Source: an uncultured Collinsella sp.
GTDB taxonomy: Bacteria > Actinomycetota > Coriobacteriia > Coriobacteriales > Coriobacteriaceae
NCBI GenBank assembly: GCA_958427355.1
Contig: CAUACA010000002.1
Coordinates: 62,001-126,000 of the forward strand
Reading direction: 5' to 3'
Length of the DNA: 64,000 nt
This document shows positions 16,696 to 23,564 of the stretch, one piece after another. The notes below the pieces were generated by a model that was given only the letters and a program-made list of their open reading frames with translations, was not told the origin of the DNA and ran no database searches. Position numbers and translations under genes: made by a program. Within the stretch, counting starts at the first letter, position 1, and every line of letters begins with the position of its first letter.

Positions 16696-18150
16696 ATGGC
16701 AGACATCGCATTCGAGAAGGACCTCTCCGTCACCGAGACCGGCATCGGGGGCCTCAAGGTCGTCGACCTCGCCGTCCACGGCGACTCGCGCGGCTGGTTC
16801 AAGGAGAACTGGCAGCGCGCCAAGATGACCGCCCTGGGCATCCCCGACCTCAGGGTCGTCCAGAACAACATCTCCTACAACGACAGCCGCGGCGTCACCC
16901 GCGGCATCCACGCCGAGCCCTGGGACAAGTTCATCTCCGTGGCCCGCGGCTCGGTCTTCGGCGCATGGGTGGACCTGCGCGAGGGCAGCGAGACCTTCGG
17001 CAAGGTCTACACCTGCACCCTGGACCCGTCCAGGGCCATCTACGTCCCGCGCGGCGTGGGCAACTCCTTCCAGGCGCTCGAGGACGGTACCGCCTACACC
17101 TACCTGGTGGACGCCCACTGGTCGCTGGAGCTCAAGAGGACCTACACGTTCGTGAACCTCGCCGACCCCGAGCTCGCCATCCAGTGGCCCATCCCGCTGG
17201 ACCGGGCCACCGTCTCCGAGGCGGACAAAAACCACCCGATGCTCAGGGACGTCGTCCCGATGGCGCCCAAGAGGACGCTCGTCACCGGCTGCAACGGCCA
17301 GCTGGGCCATGCGGTGCGCGCGCTCGCCGAGGAGCGCGGCATCGCCAAGGACTTCGACTTCTGCGACATCGACACCTTCGACATGTCCGACCCGGACGCC
17401 TACTCAAAATACGATTGGTCGCTCTACGGCACCGTGATCAACTGCGGCGCCTACACGGCCGTGGATAAAGCGGAGACCCCCGAGGGCCGCGTGACCGCCT
17501 GGAAGGCCAACGCCACCGGCCCGGCGCTTCTCGCACGCACCTGCGCCGAGCACGGGATCACCCTCGTCCACGTGTCCTCCGACTACGTCTTCGACGGCAC
17601 CGCCGAGGTGCACGACGAGGACGAGCCCTTCTCCCCGCTGTCCGTCTACGGCCAGACCAAGGCCGCCGGCGACATCGCCGTGGCGGGGTGCCCGCGCCAC
17701 TACATCATGCGCAGCTCCTGGGTCATCGGCGAGGGCCACAACTTCGTGAAGACCATGAAGGGGCTGTCCGACCGCGTAGCCGACCCGGAGGACGGGCTCG
17801 CGCAGGTCACCGTCGTGGACGACCAGCTGGGACGCCTGACCTTCACGCGCGACATGGCCGAGGCCATCTTCCACGTGCTTGATGTGAAGGCTCCCTACGG
17901 GACCTATAACTGCACCGGCTCCGGCGCGGTCAATTCCTGGGCGGACATCGCCCGCGCCGTCTTCGAGGCAGCCAACGGCAACGGCGACAGGGTCGTGCCG
18001 GTATCGACCGCCGACTACTACGCCGGCGCCGAGGGGCCCGTCGCCCCGCGCCCGGTCCACTCCGCGCTCGACCTTTCCAGGCTCGAGTCGGTCGGGTTCC
18101 ACATGCCCGACTGGGAGGAAGAGCTGGGGGAGTACCTCAAGACGCTCTAG
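16696..18150 (+). CDS. Fused dTDP-4-keto-rhamnose 3,5-epimerase / reductase (RmlC-RmlD)
   Basis: A bifunctional 484-residue protein for the last two steps of dTDP-L-rhamnose synthesis. Residues 1 to about 185 are a cupin epimerase related to RmlC: RGIHAEPWDKFISVARG retains the catalytic His and a Lys. From about residue 190, KRTLVTGCNGQLGHAVR opens an SDR reductase like RmlD, with HVSSDYVFDG and YGQTKAAGD (Tyr-x-x-x-Lys). In the epimerase half the usual proline/AHGF stretch reads VPRGVGNSFQAL, so an active-site His-bearing motif has changed. ATG 16696 follows AGGAGC. GC-rich like rmlA and rmlB. Confidence 0.9.
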   Translation: MADIAFEKDLSVTETGIGGLKVVDLAVHGDSRGWFKENWQRAKMTALGIPDLRVVQNNISYNDSRGVTRGIHAEPWDKFISVARGSVFGAWVDLREGSETFGKVYTCTLDPSRAIYVPRGVGNSFQALEDGTAYTYLVDAHWSLELKRTYTFVNLADPELAIQWPIPLDRATVSEADKNHPMLRDVVPMAPKRTLVTGCNGQLGHAVRALAEERGIAKDFDFCDIDTFDMSDPDAYSKYDWSLYGTVINCGAYTAVDKAETPEGRVTAWKANATGPALLARTCAEHGITLVHVSSDYVFDGTAEVHDEDEPFSPLSVYGQTKAAGDIAVAGCPRHYIMRSSWVIGEGHNFVKTMKGLSDRVADPEDGLAQVTVVDDQLGRLTFTRDMAEAIFHVLDVKAPYGTYNCTGSGAVNSWADIARAVFEAANGNGDRVVPVSTADYYAGAEGPVAPRPVHSALDLSRLESVGFHMPDWEEELGEYLKTL

Positions 18151-18172
18151 CCGCTATTAACTTTTCGAGAGT

Positions 18173-18202
18173 AAAAGCCGCCGCTTGTTAACGGCGGCTT
18201 TT
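18173..18202. terminator. Terminator between rmlCD and the convergent GT2 gene
   Basis: AAAAGCCGCCG (18173-18183), loop CTTGTTAA, CGGCGGCTTTT (18192-18202). The symmetric A and T runs let it work on both strands, suiting its place between the ends of rmlCD (plus) and the GT2 gene (minus). Confidence 0.9.
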
Positions 18203-18252
18203 CTTGTTGGTGGCTATCTACGCAGTGGTGCCAATAGTATTTTGCGGAAGAT

Positions 18253-19224
18253 CTACCTCTCGCTTGGCGTGGTGGCGGACCTGCCAGGCTGGTCGTCGTA
18301 GGCGTATTTGCTGCACACGTTGACCTCCCACTGCTTTTTTTCGACCTTTGCCACGGAATCGAGGATGAAGCCGGTCGCAAGGCTCAGGCCGCACAGGAAC
18401 ATAAACGAGGCGGCGAGCATAGCGGTGGGGAAGCGCGGGACGAGGCCGGTCTGGAAATATTCGACAACGATGGGCATGCCCAGGGCGAGGCCGAATACCG
18501 CGAACAGAAGCGCAACGAGGCTGAAGAACTTCAGCGGGCGGTAGTCCTTGAACAGCGCGCCGATCATCGCAACGACTTTAATGCCGTCGCTCACGGTGTT
18601 GAGTTTGGACTCGGAACCCTCGGGACGGTCGCGGTACTCGATGGGCACATCTTTGATGCGCCAGCGGTGGTCGACGGCGTGGATCGAGAGCTCGGTTTCG
18701 ATCTGAAAGCCCTCGGAAAGCACTGGGAAGGTTTTAACGAACGGGCGGCTCATGGCGCGGTAGCCTGTCATGACGTCATCGAAGCTGTAGCCATAGATCC
18801 ACTTGATCATGGCGCGGACCAGATTATTGCCAAAGCCGTGGAAGGCACGCTTGTTCTCCTCGGCGTAGGTGCCGTTGGAAAGGCGATCGCCTACGGTCAT
18901 GTCGGCCGTGCCGTTAAGGATGGGCTCGCAGAGGGCCTTGGCCGCCTCGGCGGGGTAGGTGTCGTCTCCGTCGACCATCAGGTAGCAATCGGCGTCGATA
19001 TCGCGAAACATCTGGCGGCACACGTTGCCCTTTCCCTGACGGGGCTCAAAGCGGACTGTGGCGCCGTGCTCGGTGGCAATGCGTGAGGTATCGTCCGACG
19101 AGTTGTTGTCATAGACATAGACCGTCGCCTGCGGAAGCTCGCGGTGAAAGTCGTCGATGACTTTGCCGATCGTGAGCGCTTCGTTGTAGCAAGGGATGAT
19201 GACGGCGATGGATTCAGAATTCAC
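18253..19224 (-). CDS. Polyisoprenyl-phosphate glycosyltransferase with two C-terminal membrane spans
   Basis: A 323-residue GT2 enzyme of the GtrB/Dpm type. The catalytic domain shows IAVIIPCYNEALTIG (N-terminus), VYDNNSSDDT, LMVDGDDTYPAE (DXD, about residue 95) and DDVMTGYRAMSRPF. Two hydrophobic spans follow at about residues 230-252 and 267-292 (FFSLVALLFAVFGLALG). It would load a sugar onto undecaprenyl phosphate at the inner leaflet. Start GTG 19224 has AAGGAG six bases upstream. It is divergent from the ABC exporter and convergent with rmlCD. The sugar is unknown. Confidence 0.85.
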   Translation of the reverse strand: MNSESIAVIIPCYNEALTIGKVIDDFHRELPQATVYVYDNNSSDDTSRIATEHGATVRFEPRQGKGNVCRQMFRDIDADCYLMVDGDDTYPAEAAKALCEPILNGTADMTVGDRLSNGTYAEENKRAFHGFGNNLVRAMIKWIYGYSFDDVMTGYRAMSRPFVKTFPVLSEGFQIETELSIHAVDHRWRIKDVPIEYRDRPEGSESKLNTVSDGIKVVAMIGALFKDYRPLKFFSLVALLFAVFGLALGMPIVVEYFQTGLVPRFPTAMLAASFMFLCGLSLATGFILDSVAKVEKKQWEVNVCSKYAYDDQPGRSATTPSER

Positions 19225-19254
19225 TTAATGCTCCTTATACATTCAATCCTAGAA

Positions 19255-19283
19255 AGTATAGCCGTTTGGGCCTGGCATCCTAA
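19255..19283 (-). promoter_or_regulatory. Predicted sigma70-type promoter for the GT2 gene
   Basis: On the minus strand, TTAGGA (19278-19283) and TATACT (19255-19260) are spaced 17 bases apart, about 30 bases before the GTG start. The -10 is good and the -35 weak. Confidence 0.45.
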
Positions 19284-19384
19284 GATGTGGGTTAGTTCTC
19301 CAGTTTTGTTGCGCGAATCGTTTGCATGGCCGTCGGGTCTATACTGTTCGTTTGTCAACGATTACGAGTAAAGGAGTTGCATCC

Positions 19385-20230
19385 GTGTCGGATCAGACAA
19401 AGCAACAAGAAACTCGCAGTCTGCCTGCGACGTTTGCTAAGAACGAATTTGAGAAGGACGCGTTTATCCTTCGTCAGCTGGTTACCAAGGATTTTAAGAT
19501 CAAGTATCGCCGTAGCGTTCTGGGCGTCGCATGGTCGGTGCTCAACCCGCTGCTGATGATGATCGTCATGGCCATCGTGTTCTCGACGATTTTTGGCCAG
19601 GGCCGCAATGGCTCAATGACGCCCGAGATGTACCCGCTGTACTTGATCGTGGGTAACATCACCTTTGCCGTCATGTCTGAGTCTACTAACCAGGCCCTGA
19701 CGTCGATCGTGGGCGCTGCCCCTCTGCTCAAGAAGGTTAAGGTGCACCGCTGGGTTTTCCCGGTGCAGAAGGTGCTCTTCTCGCTGGTCAACTTTGCCTT
19801 CTCGCTGGTCGCCGTCGCCATCGTCATGCTGTGGTTCCGCGTTATGCCTTCTTGGCACCTGATTCTGTTGCCGGTTTGCCTGCTGCTGCTTATGTGCTTC
19901 TGCATGGGCCTGGGCATGATGCTCTCTGCCCTTACGGTCTTCTTCCGCGACGTTATGCATCTGTGGAGCGTCGTCATTACGGCGTGGACTTACATTACGC
20001 CCATCTTCTGGACGACTGACTATATTGCGCAAATGCCGCATCTCGTGCGTATCTTGATGTATGCGAACCCCATGTTCAACTACCTGCAGTTTATGCGCGA
20101 TATCTTCCTGTTCCAGACTACGCCCTCGCTTATGACGTTTGGTATGTGCGTCGCTTGGGCGGTTCTTGCGCTTATTATTGGCTATACCGTGTTCCATAAG
20201 TCCGAGCGCAAATTTATCCTCTACATCTAA
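19385..20230 (+). CDS. ABC-2 polysaccharide exporter permease (Wzm/TagG-like)
   Basis: The membrane half of an ABC exporter for a finished, lipid-linked surface polymer. The 281-residue protein has a cytoplasmic N-terminus, then KDFKIKYRRSVLGVAWSVLNP (about residues 40-60), the hallmark of the ABC-2 polysaccharide permeases, and about six membrane segments. Start GTG 19385 has AAAGGAG eight bases upstream; the longer frame has no ribosome site. The stop at 20230 overlaps the ribosome site of the ATPase gene, so the two are translated together. Confidence 0.9.
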   Translation: MSDQTKQQETRSLPATFAKNEFEKDAFILRQLVTKDFKIKYRRSVLGVAWSVLNPLLMMIVMAIVFSTIFGQGRNGSMTPEMYPLYLIVGNITFAVMSESTNQALTSIVGAAPLLKKVKVHRWVFPVQKVLFSLVNFAFSLVAVAIVMLWFRVMPSWHLILLPVCLLLLMCFCMGLGMMLSALTVFFRDVMHLWSVVITAWTYITPIFWTTDYIAQMPHLVRILMYANPMFNYLQFMRDIFLFQTTPSLMTFGMCVAWAVLALIIGYTVFHKSERKFILYI

Positions 20231-20241
20231 GGAGTGCTGTG

Positions 20242-21009
20242 ATGACTGAATCTGTTGTTGATTACAGCGAGCAGCCTCTGGCTGTCGAGGTCGACGACGT
20301 CACCATGATCTTTAACATGGCGTCCGAGTCGCTGACCAACCTCAAGGAGTACATCATTAAGCTTGCCAAGCACGAGCTGTTCTTTGAGGAGTTTAGGGCG
20401 CTTAAGCACATCTCGTTTGATATTCATCGCGGCGAGGTTGTGGGTCTGGTCGGCACCAATGGCTCCGGCAAGTCTACGATGCTCAAGATTATCGCTGGCG
20501 TTCTTGAGCCTAGCGAGGGCAGCGTTAAGGTGCACGGTAACATCGCGCCGCTGATTGAGCTTGGCGCCGGCTTTGACCCCGAGCTGACCGCCCGCGAGAA
20601 CATCTATCTGAACGGCGCCCTGCTCGGCTATACCAAGGAGTTCATCGACGCCAACTTTGACGGCATTATCGAATTCGCTGAGCTGCAGAACTTTGTCGAT
20701 ATGCCGCTCAAGAACTTCTCCTCGGGCATGGTGGCGCGTATCGCCTTTGCAATCGCGACGATTACCGAGCCCGATATTCTGATCGTTGACGAGACGTTGT
20801 CCGTCGGTGATGTGTTCTTCCAGCAGAAGTGCGAGGCCCGCATCCAGCACTTTATCCAGAGCGGCGAAGTGACGGTTCTGTTCGTTTCGCACTCCATGGA
20901 GCAGGTTGAGCGCATCTGCCAGCGTGCCGTTTGGATTGAGAAGGGTGACCTTCGCATGGACGGCCCGGTCAGTGAGGTCTGCAAGGCGTACCGTGAGCAG
21001 TTCAACTAG
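20242..21009 (+). CDS. ABC polysaccharide exporter ATPase (Wzt/TagH-like)
   Basis: The ATPase partner of the preceding permease, 255 residues. It has Walker A GTNGSGKST (about residue 72), a TagH/Wzt-type signature KNFSSGMVARIAFA in place of the usual LSGGQ, and Walker B ILIVDETLSVGD, with the H-loop VLFVSHS. The characteristic N-terminal insertion LKEYIIKLAKHELFFEEFRAL occurs in this subfamily. It ends after the ATPase core, so there is no carbohydrate-binding C-terminal domain like that of some Wzt proteins. ATG 20242 has AAGGAG seven bases upstream. Confidence 0.92.
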   Translation: MTESVVDYSEQPLAVEVDDVTMIFNMASESLTNLKEYIIKLAKHELFFEEFRALKHISFDIHRGEVVGLVGTNGSGKSTMLKIIAGVLEPSEGSVKVHGNIAPLIELGAGFDPELTARENIYLNGALLGYTKEFIDANFDGIIEFAELQNFVDMPLKNFSSGMVARIAFAIATITEPDILIVDETLSVGDVFFQQKCEARIQHFIQSGEVTVLFVSHSMEQVERICQRAVWIEKGDLRMDGPVSEVCKAYREQFN

Positions 21010-21011
21010 GT

Positions 21012-21017
21012 TATAAT
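21012..21017 (+). promoter_or_regulatory. Possible -10 box before tRNA-Arg(UCU)
   Basis: A perfect TATAAT just after the ABC ATPase stop and about 47 bases before the tRNA. No convincing -35 is visible, so the tRNA may be co-transcribed with the exporter genes. Confidence 0.3.
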
Positions 21018-21063
21018 TATTTGCGCCTGACAGGCTTGCGCTTGCTTTGGCGTGCGGTTATTT

Positions 21064-21140
21064 GCTCCATTAGCTCAGTTGGATAGAGCAGGGGACTTCT
21101 AATCCCAAGGTCGACGGTTCGAATCCGCCATGGAGCACCA
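21064..21140 (+). tRNA. tRNA-Arg (anticodon TCT)
   Basis: A 77-base cloverleaf. The acceptor arms GCTCCAT (21064-21070) and ATGGAGC (21130-21136) pair fully. The D-arm is GCTC/GAGC, the anticodon loop CTTCTAA gives TCT, and the T-arm is GACGG-TTCGAAT-CCGCC with one imperfect pair. CCA is encoded at 21138-21140. The first anticodon-stem pair is a G-A mismatch. It decodes AGA/AGG, the arginine codons common in the nearby GC-rich rml genes. A terminator follows. Confidence 0.95.
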
Positions 21141-21149
21141 TCGTTTATT

Positions 21150-21182
21150 AAGCCCAGACCGCTTGGTGGTCTGGGCTTTTTC
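21150..21182 (+). terminator. Terminator after tRNA-Arg(UCU)
   Basis: AAGCCCAGACC (21150-21160), a 7-base loop, GGTCTGGGCTT (21168-21178), then a T run to 21181. This is a strong intrinsic terminator. Confidence 0.92.
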
Positions 21183-21222
21183 ACATGCCGGTGTTCTTTA
21201 TTCTTGCCGGGTATACGTTTAG

Positions 21223-21411
21223 GCCGAAGCGGTGGTGCGAGCGTTCTGCGGACAGGCCAGTCTTGCCATCTTTGCAATCCACGCGGTCGATTGGTTTATT
21301 CCTTGGCAGACCATGCCTCTGCTTATAACGCTGCCAGCATCGTGGCTCTTTGCGTCGATTGTGCGCCGCAGGTGCGACATAGGGTTGGTGTACGTGATCA
21401 AGAAGGCGTAA
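21223..21411 (+). pseudogene. Remnant resembling an acyltransferase C-terminus
   Basis: A frame bounded by TAG (21220-21222) and TAA (21409-21411) encodes about 62 residues with no good start. It includes CGQASLAIFAIHAVDWFIPW, a hydrophobic second segment (MPLLITLPASWLFASIV) and a basic end (RRRCDIGLVYVIKKA). The xxSLxIFxIH pattern followed by a membrane span resembles the last helices of membrane acyltransferases (AT3/O-acetyltransferase type) that decorate polysaccharides. If so, the rest of the gene has been lost, with the break close to the tRNA terminator. Chance coding is not excluded. Confidence 0.4.
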
Positions 21412-21412
21412 C

Positions 21413-21443
21413 AAAAACGGGGAGGACCAACTTGGCCCTCCCC
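21413..21443 (-). terminator. Terminator of DUF4869 module copy B
   Basis: Reading the minus strand, GGGGAGG (21443-21437) and CCTCCCC (21425-21419) form a stem around a partly self-paired loop, followed by GTTTTTG. It lies just after the stop of the ATPase gene at 21451. Confidence 0.75.
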
Positions 21444-21450
21444 ACTATAT

Positions 21451-22461
21451 CTAGTCTGTCTTGTCTGCCTTCAGGCACTCGGGCAAGACGTTTGCAACTG
21501 CATTCATCGCCTGCGGCCTCAGGTACTGCTCATTGAGCTTTGCCTTTCTGTAGGCGTAGCGAGTGTCTGCCGAGTACTTGATCAATACGTCGGTGAAGAA
21601 TCGTTCCCAGCTTAGGTAGTCGCGGCTTTCGATATAGCTCGAAGGATCCTTGAGGATTTTTGGAATGTCGTTACTGGGAATGAGGCCAGATTGCAGAAGT
21701 GTCCACTCGAATGATTCCGGGAGGAACAAGCGAACGTTCTTGTAAACGCGCTGTCCGAGCACCTTTTCGATGTAGGGACCAAACGCTGCGCCGTCTCCAA
21801 TGGCAAGAACGTTTTGCTCGGGGCATTCGTGAATTGTCCGCTTTAGATTTGCTACGCCGGTGGCGGTATAGCAGGGGATTCCGAGCCGGTTGCAAAGAGC
21901 GTCGTAGAATTGATAGCCAGATTTGCTATCCTCGACAACTACGGCGTCGGGTACCTCGAATCCAACATTTAGATCCTGATACAGCATGCTTGCCGTGTGG
22001 TCATATAGCGGCTTGGTCACCGAGTAGAAGCGCCTGTCGCTCTTGCGGCCATTGATTGTTTTACTCGTCGTGTTGACTAGCTTTAGGATTTCATCAACGC
22101 TGTAGGGGAGCTCGTTGGCATCACGACGAGATATCAGAACAAAATAGTTGGACGAGCCGTTTACGGCTTTGGCGAAGTCCTTTGAGTAGATGAACTCGTT
22201 GCCCTCATCTAGAAAGACGATTGAATCTTCGATGATCGACAGCTCGCGCTCCCAGCGTCTGCCGGAAAGCGTTTCGCAGGGCACGTCGCAGCTGAGTGCA
22301 ACGCCGCTTTCCGGTCCTCGGTCGTTGTAGTCGCGAATCATCGAGATGAGCGTCGTTTTGCCCGTGCCGCTGTTGCCGCGGATGAAGGAGATGTTGCGTT
22401 TGAACGTGAGCGTGTATTTGACCTTTGCGCGCTCAACGATGACGGTATGCGTCCCCTTCAT
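21451..22461 (-). CDS. P-loop ATPase with TOPRIM-like C-terminus (module copy B)
   Basis: A 336-residue homologue of the copy A ATPase, colinear throughout. Walker A is RGNSGTGKTT (about residues 28-37) and Walker B SIVFLDEGNEF, followed by SSNYFVLISRRD and LPYSVDEIL. The C-terminal half has AVVVEDSKSGYQFYDAL, VLAIGDGAAFG and FLPESFEWTLLQSGLI. These conserved acidic and LPESFEW motifs are what I read as a degenerate TOPRIM-like nuclease or regulatory domain (inference). It begins in a TAATG overlap with the DUF4869 gene, so the two are translationally coupled. No membrane span or signal peptide. Function unknown. Confidence 0.65.
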   Translation of the reverse strand: MKGTHTVIVERAKVKYTLTFKRNISFIRGNSGTGKTTLISMIRDYNDRGPESGVALSCDVPCETLSGRRWERELSIIEDSIVFLDEGNEFIYSKDFAKAVNGSSNYFVLISRRDANELPYSVDEILKLVNTTSKTINGRKSDRRFYSVTKPLYDHTASMLYQDLNVGFEVPDAVVVEDSKSGYQFYDALCNRLGIPCYTATGVANLKRTIHECPEQNVLAIGDGAAFGPYIEKVLGQRVYKNVRLFLPESFEWTLLQSGLIPSNDIPKILKDPSSYIESRDYLSWERFFTDVLIKYSADTRYAYRKAKLNEQYLRPQAMNAVANVLPECLKADKTD

Positions 22462-22910
22462 TATTCATCAACATCCAAAAAATCATTGGTGGCACCGACG
22501 AACTCCTGCATGTTCCTGACGATGCGGCCGTCGTTATTGATGCGAATCTCAAAACGCTTCCAGGGAAATTTCATGATGTGGTAAAGGGTCACCAGCACAT
22601 CCTGCTCTTTGCCAATTTTGAGCAGCCAGCGGGCGCAGTTATCTCCGCAAGTGGATGCATTGAACACCATGTTTGGTAGATTGCGAACCAGCAGCAGCGT
22701 CTTGACGCCACCGGACAGTTCGAGTGGGGTGATCGAGCCCAGCTGCTTGCTTACGATGTTGTGGGGGCCGATGAGCTCTGATCCGTCCACACTTTTAATA
22801 ATCTGTGCGGCCATAGGGTCTTCGAACCATGAGTCTAAATATGAGTTCCTAAAATAGGTCTCGGTATCGTAGATGGAACCGGGGTAATCTCCCAGATGGA
22901 TGCTTAGCAT
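22461..22910 (-). CDS. DUF4869 family protein (module copy B)
   Basis: A 149-residue DUF4869 protein sharing with copy A the blocks MLSIHLGD, LGSITPLELSGGVKTLLL and FNASTCGDNCARW. The ATG at 22910 was chosen because GGAG lies six bases upstream and because it aligns with the GTG start of copy A; a frame ten codons longer exists but lacks support. Its end overlaps the ATPase start. The gene lies between the aro-cluster terminator and tRNA-Arg(UCU), opposite in strand to copy A. The cysteine pair in the TCGDNC motif is conserved. Role unknown. Confidence 0.8.
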   Translation of the reverse strand: MLSIHLGDYPGSIYDTETYFRNSYLDSWFEDPMAAQIIKSVDGSELIGPHNIVSKQLGSITPLELSGGVKTLLLVRNLPNMVFNASTCGDNCARWLLKIGKEQDVLVTLYHIMKFPWKRFEIRINNDGRIVRNMQEFVGATNDFLDVDE

Positions 22911-22942
22911 GCGCGTCTCCAGACCGTTGTTTGACTGCAACG

Positions 22943-22948
22943 ATTATA
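22943..22948 (-). promoter_or_regulatory. -10 box before DUF4869 copy B
   Basis: The minus strand reads TATAAT here, about 33 bases before the start. No good -35 is visible; its expected position falls in the aro terminator stem. Confidence 0.4.
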
Positions 22949-22960
22949 TGCCAGTAATAA

Positions 22961-22996
22961 AGTGCCGCCAGTAGCGAGGTTGCTGCTGGCGGCACT
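22961..22996 (-). terminator. Terminator of the aromatic amino acid operon
   Basis: A 15-bp stem, AGTGCCGCCAGTAGC (22961-22975) with GCTGCTGGCGGCACT (22982-22996), one T-G pair and a 6-base loop. On the minus strand it is followed by TTTATTA, downstream of the aroQ stop. It insulates the DUF4869 module from the aro genes. Confidence 0.85.
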
Positions 22997-23041
22997 GGCA
23001 TTATTAGCGTATGAATCGCGCTGATGGATTTGCTCGCGAGA

Positions 23042-23479
23042 CTACTTTTCGAGACGTTCCCTCAGCAGCTCCAGCGCATGCGCGTAGCCCTGCAGGCCCT
23101 CGCCGGTGATAGTGGCAAAGCACGCTAGGCGTGCATAGCTTACCTGGCGGAAGTCCTCTCGCTTCTCGACGGCGCTGATGTGGACCTCGACGGCGGGGAT
23201 GGCGACGGCTTTGAGGGCGTCGAGGATCGCCACGCTGGTGTGCGTGTAGGCAGCCGGGTTGATGACGATGCCGTCGACCTTGCCGTAGGCCTCCTGGATC
23301 TTGTCGACGATGCTGCCCTCGTGGTTGGACTGGAAGACCTCGACCTCGTCAAAACCCTGTGCGGCACCCGCCTCCTGGCAAATCTGGACCAGGTGGTCGT
23401 AGTTGTCGCTGCCGTAGATGCCCGGCTCGCGAATGCCGAGCATGTTGAGGTTGGGTCCGTTGATGACGAGTGCTTTCAT
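23042..23479 (-). CDS. aroQ: Type II 3-dehydroquinate dehydratase
   Basis: Converts 3-dehydroquinate to 3-dehydroshikimate, the third shikimate step. The 145-residue length is that of the small dodecameric type II enzyme. It begins MKALVINGPNLNMLGIREP, with the flexible-loop Tyr in GIYGSDNY, the substrate-binding INPAAYTHTSVAI and the catalytic-His strand VEVHIS. The start was set at 23479, where AAGGAAG precedes the ATG by five bases; a longer frame reads through a palindrome and is not credible. It is the last gene of the aro cluster, separated from aroE-aroK by a palindromic repeat. Confidence 0.95.
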   Translation of the reverse strand: MKALVINGPNLNMLGIREPGIYGSDNYDHLVQICQEAGAAQGFDEVEVFQSNHEGSIVDKIQEAYGKVDGIVINPAAYTHTSVAILDALKAVAIPAVEVHISAVEKREDFRQVSYARLACFATITGEGLQGYAHALELLRERLEK

Positions 23480-23520
23480 GGTTGCTTCCTTTGTGGTTGG
23501 GCGGGCGGTGAGGCGGAATG

Positions 23521-23563
23521 AAAAACCACCACAAAGGTGCCTGTCCCCTTTGTGGTGGTTTTT
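23521..23563. repeat. Extragenic palindrome between aroEK and aroQ
   Basis: AAAAACCACCACAAAGG (23521-23537), loop TGCCTGTCC, CCTTTGTGGTGGTTTTT (23547-23563): 17-bp perfect arms with A and T runs at the ends. It could terminate in either direction, and it resembles a dispersed repeat unit rather than a gene-specific terminator, because it lies inside the operon immediately after the aroEK stop. Confidence 0.85.
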
Positions 23564-23564
23564 G

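Noticed and set aside
14056..22910. The two DUF4869 modules as ends of a composite transposon
   Set aside because: They are inverted but clearly diverged, with no transposase, terminal repeats or target duplications seen, so a recent composite element is not supported.
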